36,023 nt of DNA from Lentimicrobiaceae bacterium (GTDB lineage Bacteria > Bacteroidota > Bacteroidia > Bacteroidales > F082): contig SUWT01000017.1 in assembly GCA_015061335.1 (NCBI GenBank), forward strand, positions 1 through 36,023, in the 5' to 3' direction. The notes beneath the pieces are model-generated. The model worked only from the letters and a program-made list of their open reading frames with translations, ran no database searches and was not told the DNA's origin. Below, in pieces: positions 16,033-23,837 of the stretch. Position numbers and translations under genes: made by a program. Numbering within the stretch: the first letter of the stretch is position 1; each line of letters starts with the position of its first letter.

Positions 16033-18009
16033 TTATTTAACAACAACTTTTGAAGTATGGCTGTAGCCATTAGCTTTTACTGTGCAGAAATATACACCGC
16101 TGTTGAGATCTGTAATAGAGATGCTGTTATCACCTGTTGTTAAGTCCATATTAACGACTTTAACTGTTTGACCAGCTAAGTTAGAGAATGTAACAACTGC
16201 ATTTGAATCCATTGATGATTGGATGCAGATGAATTCTGAAGCTGGGTTTGGATATACGTTATAAACAACATCTTTAGCCATTGTTTCTTCAGCACCAACA
16301 TATTCTGAGCTAACTTTGAAAACATAAATAATGTTTGTTGAAGCGTTAGGTTGTGAAGCTTCATTACCCCAGTAGAAACCTAACATATCGTCAGATTGGC
16401 ATGAGAACCAGAATTCGTTATTATTAACTGGTGTTGCAACAGCGTTAACAGCTGTACCTTCGTCCATTAAGTGGATAAAGTCTTCGAACATATTGTCAGA
16501 AGCGATATTCCATTTGTCTGAGTCAGCGTCTTTATAACTTACATAAACTGTTCTGTAGTAGAAAGCACCGTTTGTACGAGTAAGGTCTGGTGATGAGTAA
16601 GCCATAGCAACATTACCTTGTGGGTCAACAGCGAGTGATGGATATGCTGAAGCGCCATACATTGCATAGAAATAATCAGTTTCACCATAGAGTAAGTTAT
16701 AGTCGAATGAGTTCCAGTATGTTCCATCTGGATTTTCTGGGATCCAACCGCAGAATGCGATTGAGTCATCTACTCTGTGACCCATTGTGTCATCGCCGTA
16801 ACCAACCCATAATCTCAAAGCATCGTGTGGGTTACCATTTAAAGCTGTGATAGGACCTTCTTTTGTATCATTCCAATAAGCGATACCGTCTGATGATAAA
16901 CCTCTGTAAACTGTATATGTATCACCTACTTCAGAGTGTTGATATTCATAAACTGATGTAGCTACGTGAACGATGCCATCATAACCAACAGCTACTGAGC
17001 CGTTAGCAGGACCGTACATTGTGTCTGTATAAACTGAAGCTGGGTCGTTCCAGTCGATACCTGCGTAAGGGTTTTCCCAAACGATTCTTCTTTCCCATGT
17101 TTGACCATCGTCTGTTGATTTGAAGATGAGAACATGGCCTTGTAAGCTACCTGTATAGAGGATAGCTACAGTGCTACCGTTTGTTGAGATAGCATAGTCA
17201 TCAGCGCTATAAACGTCGATATGTTCATTTTCTTCGAAGAGAGGAGCCCAATTTACTTCCCATGTAGCACCGCCGTCTGTTGAACGGATATAGAATTGAG
17301 CTGTTACGTTTGTACCTGTTGCATCTGGTGTTTGAGCTGCAGCGATAATATGGATAATATCGTTGTTTTCACCTGATGTAGCAACTCTTGGCCATGATAA
17401 TTGGAAGTCTAAAGCTTGACCTTCAAGACCTGTTGGATTAGGAATTGAGTGAGGACCATCCCATTGACCTTCACCAGCTGTTTCTCTTGTCCAGAATGTA
17501 AGACCTGCTGAGTGAGCAACGAGGATTTCACCATTAGCGCCGTAAGGAGCTACTGTTGGCCAACCTGTTCTTAAATCATTGCCTGTTGCATTTGCTTCAG
17601 CACGTGTTTCTGGCATTTCTAACCATGAACCCATGTCACCGTTTGCACAGAAGTTATAACCTGTACCACGGTCTGAAGCAGATTGGTTTGTTTCGTGTGA
17701 GAAAGTAGCTGTAACAGCAACTGAACCGTTGTCTAATTGATACATACGGTTTGAAACGAAAGCATTTGATTGCAAGTCGTAGTTTGTCCACATTGTTTCA
17801 GCTTCTTCGAAGTTAGTATATCTACTAACTACAACACTTTGTGAGCTTTGTGGAGCGAAATTAGCAGTAGAACTTGTCATTTCATTGCCAACAACTGTTT
17901 TTGTTGCTGAAGCGGTGAAAGAAGCTTTCTCTGCCTTCACTACTTTGTTTTGTGCAAAAGCACTGAATCCCATTACGAGACCTAATGAAAGTAAAAGAAC
18001 TTTTTTCAT
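16033..18009 (-). CDS. Secreted Asp-box (BNR-like) protein with T9SS type A sorting domain
   Basis: A 658-residue secreted protein. The signal peptide ends near AFAQ (residue 20). The middle is a beta-propeller-like region with two Asp boxes, STDGGATW (243-250) and STDDGQTW (298-305), of the sialidase/BNR type. From about residue 585 (VYPNPASEF) there is a T9SS type A tail ending in SKVVVK, which directs export across the outer membrane. It shares DRGTG and SGENNDIIH blocks with the next gene and is its paralogue. Sialidase catalytic residues are not evident, so enzyme activity should not be assumed. It has its own terminator. Confidence 0.88.
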   Translation of the reverse strand: MKKVLLLSLGLVMGFSAFAQNKVVKAEKASFTASATKTVVGNEMTSSTANFAPQSSQSVVVSRYTNFEEAETMWTNYDLQSNAFVSNRMYQLDNGSVAVTATFSHETNQSASDRGTGYNFCANGDMGSWLEMPETRAEANATGNDLRTGWPTVAPYGANGEILVAHSAGLTFWTRETAGEGQWDGPHSIPNPTGLEGQALDFQLSWPRVATSGENNDIIHIIAAAQTPDATGTNVTAQFYIRSTDGGATWEVNWAPLFEENEHIDVYSADDYAISTNGSTVAILYTGSLQGHVLIFKSTDDGQTWERRIVWENPYAGIDWNDPASVYTDTMYGPANGSVAVGYDGIVHVATSVYEYQHSEVGDTYTVYRGLSSDGIAYWNDTKEGPITALNGNPHDALRLWVGYGDDTMGHRVDDSIAFCGWIPENPDGTYWNSFDYNLLYGETDYFYAMYGASAYPSLAVDPQGNVAMAYSSPDLTRTNGAFYYRTVYVSYKDADSDKWNIASDNMFEDFIHLMDEGTAVNAVATPVNNNEFWFSCQSDDMLGFYWGNEASQPNASTNIIYVFKVSSEYVGAEETMAKDVVYNVYPNPASEFICIQSSMDSNAVVTFSNLAGQTVKVVNMDLTTGDNSISITDLNSGVYFCTVKANGYSHTSKVVVK

Positions 18010-18116
18010 TTTAATTTAATTTAAGTTAGTAATAAATAAATTTGTCCTATTTTAATTAACTTGCAAAATAACAAATTATTTTTCAAATACACAAGTTTTT
18101 TTTTATATTGTAAAAA

Positions 18117-18144
18117 ATAAAGAGAGCCTTAGGGCTCTCTTTAT
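18117..18144 (-). terminator. Terminator of the second T9SS cargo gene
   Basis: The stem AGAGAGCC / GGCTCTCT is extended by A-T pairs, with loop TTAG. It is T-rich on the minus-strand 3' side. Confidence 0.85.
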
Positions 18145-18170
18145 AAATATAAATGAAATAAATTTATAAC

Positions 18171-20099
18171 TTATTTAACAACTACTTTTTGTGTTGTAAT
18201 AGCGCTACCGTTGTCAGCTTTGATGAAATAAACGCCAGAAGCGTATTCGCTAACATTGATAGTTTTTTGACCATCGAAGTTGAATGTTTCAACTAATTGA
18301 CCTACAGCATTGTAGATGCTTACTGTTGACATGCTATTTACTTGGATTGTAACTTCTTCACCTGATACTGGGTTAGGGAAGATATTCATATCAACTTTTT
18401 CAACGATTTGGTTTTCTTCTACATCCATGAAGTCAACATCGATTCTGACAGCTCTGTAGAAGCAGTTGTCTGGTGTTGATTCATCAGATTGTACGTATGT
18501 ACCTGGTTCTTGGTCATTTTGGTAAACGAGTTGGATGAATTTACCGTCAGCATCTTCATAGATATGAGGGATAATAACTGGATAAACCATTTCATCGTAC
18601 ATGTTCATGAAGTCAGTGAGGACACCTTTTGTACCTTCCCATGTCATACCATTGTCATATGATACGTTGCAGAAGAGTCTGAAGTAGTGGTTAACACCGT
18701 CGAAGAATACGCCAGCTTCTGAGCTACCGCAGATTTGTGACCATACTGAATAGATTGTACCATTGTCGTAGAACATGCTTGCGAAACCTTGTGTACCGCA
18801 GTTATAGAGACCGTGAGAACCCCATGAGTCTTGAACTGGCCAATAACCTTCTGCTGATTCACGTGGAAGAACGTTACCGTCGCCGTCAACGACTTCGAGA
18901 ACACCAAAATGTTCTGGAAGGATTTCGTGCATAGCGTCTGCCCAGAACCAGTTAGAAGCGTAGATGTCGCTGTATGTGTAAGAGCTGTCCATTACGAATG
19001 GTTCGCCAACGTTACCTATACCACCGACGCATAATTCATTTTTAGGAAGAACTTCGCTCCAATAAGCGACACCACCGATACCAGGATAGTATGAACCATC
19101 ACCAGCTACACCTGTTGTAGCGTTGTATTCATATACGAGGTGTAAGTTATCGTCAGAGTCGAAAGCTGCAGAAGTCCAACGTGGATAGAAGAACCAACCA
19201 TCTGTGAAGTCACCTTTGATATTAGGATGTTTAAAGAATACTCTTTCTGACCATGTTTGGCCATTGTCTTCAGAAATGAGAACTTTACCATCTGACCAAG
19301 CTGCGTTAATGATTAAAGCTACGCGGTTTGGTTTTTCAGGATCCCATTGCATGAAATAACCAGAATTTGAACCTAATTCTGAGCAATAGTCGCTGCCTAA
19401 TAATTCAAGTTGCATATCTTCAACTTCAACATTACCGTTAGCTATACGTGAATACAAACCTGATTCGATAACACCGTTGAGTTCTGAATCTTGAGCCATC
19501 CAATAAAATACGTGGATGATGTCATTATTTTCACCTGAACAAGTAACTACAGGCCATGCACCGCCCATTTCTTCTGAAAGATAGATAGGTTCTGACCACT
19601 CACCACCATTACGGAAGTTTTCATTAACATAAATACCAACTGCTGTAGATGTGTGAGCTGCTACTACGAGACCGTTTTCACCATAACGAGCGATTGAACC
19701 GAAACCTGTTTTTTCAGGTTCTACGCGACCATCTGTGAATGTCCATTCGCCTGTTGCTGGATCATAGATTGAAAGACCTGTACCACGGTCAGCCATATCT
19801 GTTGATAAAGCTTGTGTGTAACATGCAACTGCATAACCATCAGGCCATACTGCTGTGAAGTTTCTTGGACCCATGTTTGTTTGCCAGTCATAGTATGTCT
19901 GTGCAAGTTCTGTTTCAACTGGGTTAGCGATAATGGTTCTTTCTGATGCTGGGAAATTTGCTTGCAAATCCTCAAAGCCAGTAACAACCATTTGTTTTTC
20001 AGGTGTCATATCAGCTGATTTCTTTAATGACACGCTTCTTTGTGCGAAACCGCTGATAGCGATTGATAACACAACGATCAATGTAAATAATCTTTTCAT
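18171..20099 (-). CDS. Secreted Asp-box protein with T9SS type A sorting domain (paralogue)
   Basis: A 642-residue protein with signal peptide MKRLFTLIVVLSIAISGFAQ, Asp box SEDNGQTW (276-283) and a second one SYDNGMTW further on. The C-terminal T9SS tail has NIFPNPVSGEEV and ends in QKVVVK. It shares ADRGTG (103-108) and CSGENNDIIHVF (187-198) with the 658-residue neighbour, so the pair arose by duplication. Each gene has its own terminator and the upstream one a clear promoter, so they are separate units. The target is unknown; cell-surface glycan or protein binding is a guess from the fold. Confidence 0.88.
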   Translation of the reverse strand: MKRLFTLIVVLSIAISGFAQRSVSLKKSADMTPEKQMVVTGFEDLQANFPASERTIIANPVETELAQTYYDWQTNMGPRNFTAVWPDGYAVACYTQALSTDMADRGTGLSIYDPATGEWTFTDGRVEPEKTGFGSIARYGENGLVVAAHTSTAVGIYVNENFRNGGEWSEPIYLSEEMGGAWPVVTCSGENNDIIHVFYWMAQDSELNGVIESGLYSRIANGNVEVEDMQLELLGSDYCSELGSNSGYFMQWDPEKPNRVALIINAAWSDGKVLISEDNGQTWSERVFFKHPNIKGDFTDGWFFYPRWTSAAFDSDDNLHLVYEYNATTGVAGDGSYYPGIGGVAYWSEVLPKNELCVGGIGNVGEPFVMDSSYTYSDIYASNWFWADAMHEILPEHFGVLEVVDGDGNVLPRESAEGYWPVQDSWGSHGLYNCGTQGFASMFYDNGTIYSVWSQICGSSEAGVFFDGVNHYFRLFCNVSYDNGMTWEGTKGVLTDFMNMYDEMVYPVIIPHIYEDADGKFIQLVYQNDQEPGTYVQSDESTPDNCFYRAVRIDVDFMDVEENQIVEKVDMNIFPNPVSGEEVTIQVNSMSTVSIYNAVGQLVETFNFDGQKTINVSEYASGVYFIKADNGSAITTQKVVVK

Positions 20100-20151
20100 A
20101 AATGATAAATTAATTAGGTTAATTATTCAATTCTTTATCTAAATCAGAATG

Positions 20152-20185
20152 CAAATATACATAAAAAAATTATAACAAAAACAAA
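20152..20185 (-). promoter_or_regulatory. Promoter of the 642-residue T9SS cargo gene
   Basis: A minus-strand -7 box TATATTTG (20152-20159) has a TTTG at 20182-20185, 22 nt upstream. It lies about 52 nt before the start codon. Confidence 0.6.
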
Positions 20186-20246
20186 TCTAAGAAATTTTAC
20201 ATTTTTTTTGAATTTAATAAAACATACATGGCATTAAAAAATAACT

Positions 20247-20254
20247 TATCTTTG
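20247..20254 (+). promoter_or_regulatory. GH92 gene promoter -7 box
   Basis: TATCTTTG fits TAnnTTTG, about 51 nt before the GH92 ATG. No good -33 box is visible. Confidence 0.5.
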
Positions 20255-20305
20255 TGAAATAATTTAACGACAGAAAAGCTTTGTTGTACAAAAATCGTAA
20301 AAAAA

Positions 20306-23254
20306 ATGAAGAAAAGAGTTCTATTACCAGTTTTAGCAATTGTTTTTGTGATGTTCTCTTGTTCAGAGGCATCTAATCAGAAACAAGATTTAGCTCAATA
20401 TGTAAAACCATTTATTGGCACAGGAGGTCATGGGCATACATATCCTGGTGCCGTCGCTCCTTTTGGAATGATACAAAATAGTCCTGACACACGCATGGAC
20501 TCATGGGACGGTTGTTCGGGCTATCATATCTCCGACACTACAATTTTAGGTTTCAGTCTTACCCATCTCACTGGAACAGGATGTAATGACTATGGAGATT
20601 TCAGATTTGTTCCTATAACGGGAAAACCTGCTTTTGATTCTAAAGATTATTGCTCATCTTTCAGACATGAAAATGAGTCTGCGAGAGCTGGATATTATTC
20701 TGTAATTCTCGATGACTATAATATTAAGGTGGAACTTACGGCAAGTGAGCGAGCTGCCATGCAACGTTATACTTTTCCTCAGACAGATGAGGCTCACCTT
20801 ATAATAGAATTACAAGAGTCCAACCTCTCTGCTGAGACCATTCACGAATCGTTCATCACGATAGAAAGCGACAATGCCATCAGTGGTTTCCGTCGCACAG
20901 GATATTGGGCTTCTGATCAATATCTTTATTTCTACGCTGAGTTCTCAAAACCTTTCACTGGTTATGGAATATGTTCAGACAATGTAGAATATCCTAATAT
21001 GAAACACGCAGAAGGCAAAGACCTTCAAGCCTGGTTAGATTTCGACGCCACAGACGGTCAACCTATAGTTATGCGAGTAGCGACTTCAGCAGTCGATGTG
21101 GAAGGAGCAAAGAGAAATCTCGTCTCCGAAGTTAAAGATTTCGATTTTGACGCAATGGCACAGAATACGTATAACTATTGGAACGATGAACTTAATCGTA
21201 TTCAAATCAATACTGTCGTTAATGAAGATGACAAAGATATTTTCTATACCTCATTATATCATTGTTTCATTGTACCTAATCTCTTTTCTGATGCTGATGG
21301 ACGTTATCGTGCTCATGATAAGAAGATATATCAAAGCGACAGCCCACGTTATACTATTTTCTCTTTATGGGATACTTTCAGAACGGAGCATCCTTTGCTT
21401 AACCTTATTCAGAGAGAACGAAGCGTTGATATAATTAATACCTTTATTAATAATTACGAGACAGGCGGACTTCTCCCTGTTTGGGAACTTGCAGCTAACG
21501 AGACTTTCTGTATGATTGGTTATCATGCTATTCCTGTTATAGCTGATGCGTATTTCTCTGGGATAGAAGGTATAGACTATGAAAAAGCTCTTGAAGCTAT
21601 GGTTAATAGTGCGAATCAAGACATCTTTGGTTTGAATTGCTACAAAGAATATGGTTTCATACCATCTAATTGCGAAGGGGAATCAGTATCAAAGACTTTG
21701 GAATATGCCTACGATGACTGGTGCATTGCACGATTGGCGGAAGCTCTCGGCAAACAAGATATCGCTGACGAATTCTATCAAAGAGCTCAATATTATAAGA
21801 ATTTATATGACCCATCAACAAAATTCTTCAGAGGAAAGAGAAATGGCTGTTTCGTAACTCCATTCGACCCTACGCAGGTCAATTTCATGTTAACAGAGGC
21901 TAACACATGGCAATATAATTTCTTTGTACCACAAGACATCAACACACACATTGATATGATGGGCGGAGAGAAAGCATACGACAGAAAACTCAACGAGCTC
22001 TTCAACTCATCATCAGAGATGACAGGTCGTGTTCAGTCTGACATCACCGGTCTTATCGGACAATACGCTCACGGCAACGAGCCTAGTCATCACATGGCAT
22101 ACCTTTATAATTATTTAGGAAAACCGACCAAGACACAGAAACTTGTAAATAAGATCATGTATGAATTATATACTGACCAAGCAGACGGATTATGCGGAAA
22201 CGAAGACTGCGGTCAGATGTCGGCATGGTATGTGATGAGCGCTATGGGATTCTATCCTGTCACACCGGCAAGCGGCTATTACGTAATTGGTGTGCCACAC
22301 TTCGAAGAAATGGTTCTTAATCTTGAAAACGGGAAGACTTTCACTGTAGTAGCTAATAATCTCTCAAGAGAAAATCGTTACATCGAATCCGTCAAGTTGA
22401 ATGGCAAGAATTTAGATCGTAGTTATATCTATTTTGAAGAAGTATATAATGGTGGGAAATTAGAGTTTGAGATGACAAACAAACGTAATTCCACCTGGGC
22501 TACAGAGTTAGAGAACTCACCGAAACAAAAGATAGAAAAACCTATCATCGTAACAACACCTGTTATCAGTGTACCTTCTGATGTTTTCTTTGAGACCATG
22601 AATGTTGAATTAAGTCATATAGACGCAGACGCTAAGATTTATTATACGATAGACGGCAGCACTCCAACAGAGAACAGCACACTTTATACAGAACCATTCG
22701 CCATCAACGAAAGCTCTGATGTCAGAGTCGTTGCTATAAAAGACGGCAGTAAGAGCAATGTTGTTGAAGGTAATTTCAAGAAGATCGCTGCTGGCAGAAC
22801 CGTCAAGATTGAAAACAGATACAACTCACAATATGAAGCTGGAGGCGACATCGCTCTCATCGACTTCCAAAGAGGCAGCAATAATTTCCGCGTAGGAACA
22901 TGGCAAGGCTATCATGGCGTTGACCTTATCGCCACCGTCGATTTAAGCGAAGTACAGGAAATCAACAGATTAGCGGGTAGTTTTTTACAAGATCAGAAGT
23001 CATGGATTTTCATGCCAGAACAAGTTGAGTTCTTTATTTCAAATGATGGCAAGAACTTCAAGTCGGTTGGAGTAGTGAAGAATCATATTTCACAAGAGAC
23101 AGAGGAGCCGGTTCTTCACGAGTTTGACATCAACAAGAAAATGTCAGCGAGATATATCAAGATGGTCGCTAAGAAAATCGACGCATGTCCTGACTGGCAT
23201 GTCGGTGCTGGCGAGCCAGGCTGGATTTTCTGCGATGAGATTGTGATAGAGTAA
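20306..23254 (+). CDS. GH92 family alpha-mannosidase lipoprotein
   Basis: Calcium-dependent exo-alpha-mannosidase of glycoside hydrolase family 92, probably acting on mannose-rich glycans (host or yeast N-glycan, or mannan). The 982-residue protein begins with a lipoprotein signal (MFSCS, Cys 19). Family blocks are YVKPFIGTGGHGHTYPGA, GFSLTHLTGTGCNDYGD and, near residues 629-650, GNEDCGQMSAWYVMSAMGFY. After the catalytic part come a chitobiase C-terminal-like domain (about 754-822, KIYYTIDGSTPT) and a discoidin-like (F5/8 type C) domain to the end. No SusC/SusD pair lies beside it, so it is not in a classical polysaccharide utilisation locus. Its stop is followed by repeats before any terminator. 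Confidence 0.95.
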   Translation: MKKRVLLPVLAIVFVMFSCSEASNQKQDLAQYVKPFIGTGGHGHTYPGAVAPFGMIQNSPDTRMDSWDGCSGYHISDTTILGFSLTHLTGTGCNDYGDFRFVPITGKPAFDSKDYCSSFRHENESARAGYYSVILDDYNIKVELTASERAAMQRYTFPQTDEAHLIIELQESNLSAETIHESFITIESDNAISGFRRTGYWASDQYLYFYAEFSKPFTGYGICSDNVEYPNMKHAEGKDLQAWLDFDATDGQPIVMRVATSAVDVEGAKRNLVSEVKDFDFDAMAQNTYNYWNDELNRIQINTVVNEDDKDIFYTSLYHCFIVPNLFSDADGRYRAHDKKIYQSDSPRYTIFSLWDTFRTEHPLLNLIQRERSVDIINTFINNYETGGLLPVWELAANETFCMIGYHAIPVIADAYFSGIEGIDYEKALEAMVNSANQDIFGLNCYKEYGFIPSNCEGESVSKTLEYAYDDWCIARLAEALGKQDIADEFYQRAQYYKNLYDPSTKFFRGKRNGCFVTPFDPTQVNFMLTEANTWQYNFFVPQDINTHIDMMGGEKAYDRKLNELFNSSSEMTGRVQSDITGLIGQYAHGNEPSHHMAYLYNYLGKPTKTQKLVNKIMYELYTDQADGLCGNEDCGQMSAWYVMSAMGFYPVTPASGYYVIGVPHFEEMVLNLENGKTFTVVANNLSRENRYIESVKLNGKNLDRSYIYFEEVYNGGKLEFEMTNKRNSTWATELENSPKQKIEKPIIVTTPVISVPSDVFFETMNVELSHIDADAKIYYTIDGSTPTENSTLYTEPFAINESSDVRVVAIKDGSKSNVVEGNFKKIAAGRTVKIENRYNSQYEAGGDIALIDFQRGSNNFRVGTWQGYHGVDLIATVDLSEVQEINRLAGSFLQDQKSWIFMPEQVEFFISNDGKNFKSVGVVKNHISQETEEPVLHEFDINKKMSARYIKMVAKKIDACPDWHVGAGEPGWIFCDEIVIE

Positions 23255-23256
23255 AA

Positions 23257-23309
23257 ATTGGGAACGGGAATTGGGGACGGGGGACGGGGAACGGGGAACG
23301 GGGGGGGGA
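23257..23309 (+). repeat. G-rich heptamer array after the GH92 gene
   Basis: Units of the type GGGGACG and GGGAACG with period 7, ending in a run of nine or more G. It begins two bases after the stop codon. Confidence 0.8.
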
Positions 23310-23311
23310 CG

Positions 23312-23513
23312 TAGTCTTAGTCATAGTCATAGTCATAGTTCATAGTTCATAGTCTTAGTCATAGTCATAGTTCATAGTTCATAGTCTTAGTCATAGTTCA
23401 TAGTCTTAGTCATAGTCATAGTTCATAGTCTTAGTCATAGTCATAGTTCATAGTCTTAGTCATAGTCATAGTCATAGTTCATAGTCATAGTCATAGTTCA
23501 TAGTCTTAGTTAG
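23312..23513 (+). repeat. TCATAG / TTCATAG / TCTTAG mixed-period array
   Basis: About 200 bp built of 6-nt units (TCATAG, TCTTAG) and 7-nt units (TTCATAG) in variable order. Together with the G-rich array it separates the GH92 stop codon from the first terminator-like hairpin. Confidence 0.9.
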
Positions 23514-23518
23514 AACTA

Positions 23519-23566
23519 ACAATCGCCGCTCTGGGGAATGATGATTTCTTGGAGCGGCAGTTGTTT
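23519..23566. terminator. Terminator-like hairpin downstream of the GH92 repeats
   Basis: GCCGCTC (23525-23531) pairs with GAGCGGC (23552-23558), with partial pairing outside of ACAA and TTGT and a T-run after it. It could end GH92 transcripts that read through the repeats. Confidence 0.6.
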
Positions 23567-23579
23567 TATAATTAAATGT

Positions 23580-23660
23580 CTATCTCAGTGCAACAATCTG
23601 CCAATTTCCCAGTGAGAAGATATCATGGTAGTATTGATTTGTCTCGCTATCTGAACTCAT
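23580..23660 (-). CDS. Possible 26-codon small ORF or gene remnant
   Basis: This is unique sequence between repeat blocks. ATG 23660 to TAG 23580 reads MSSDSETNQYYHDIFSLGNW and then QIVALR. The composition looks protein-like, with no low complexity, but I do not recognise it and it has no promoter box. It may be a remnant of a gene now replaced by repeats. The plus strand is also open over this stretch, so coding is uncertain. Confidence 0.2.
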   Translation of the reverse strand: MSSDSETNQYYHDIFSLGNWQIVALR

Positions 23661-23683
23661 GAAGAGTTGTTAATTTATTTTAA

Positions 23684-23711
23684 GTCAACAGACAACGGAC
23701 AACAGTCAACA
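23684..23711 (+). repeat. Four-unit heptamer array of CAAC type
   Basis: Units GTCAACA, GACAACG, GACAACA and GTCAACA in perfect 7-nt phase. Confidence 0.75.
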
Positions 23712-23732
23712 GATTTCGGGTATGCTTTTTTA

Positions 23733-23829
23733 GTTTAAGGTTTAAGGCTTAAGGAATTAATAAACTTAAAAACTTAAAAACTCTAAACTTTAAAACTACT
23801 CTAAACTATAAACTCTAAACTCTAAACTA
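23733..23829 (+). repeat. TTTAAGG and CTCTAAA heptamer-type repeats
   Basis: It starts with TTTAAGG-type units (as before hflX), then CTTAAAAA and CTCTAAA/CTATAAA units, partly with indels. It ends nine bases before the stop codon of the receptor gene. No terminator for that gene is seen. Confidence 0.75.
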
Positions 23830-23837
23830 GTTAAGAA

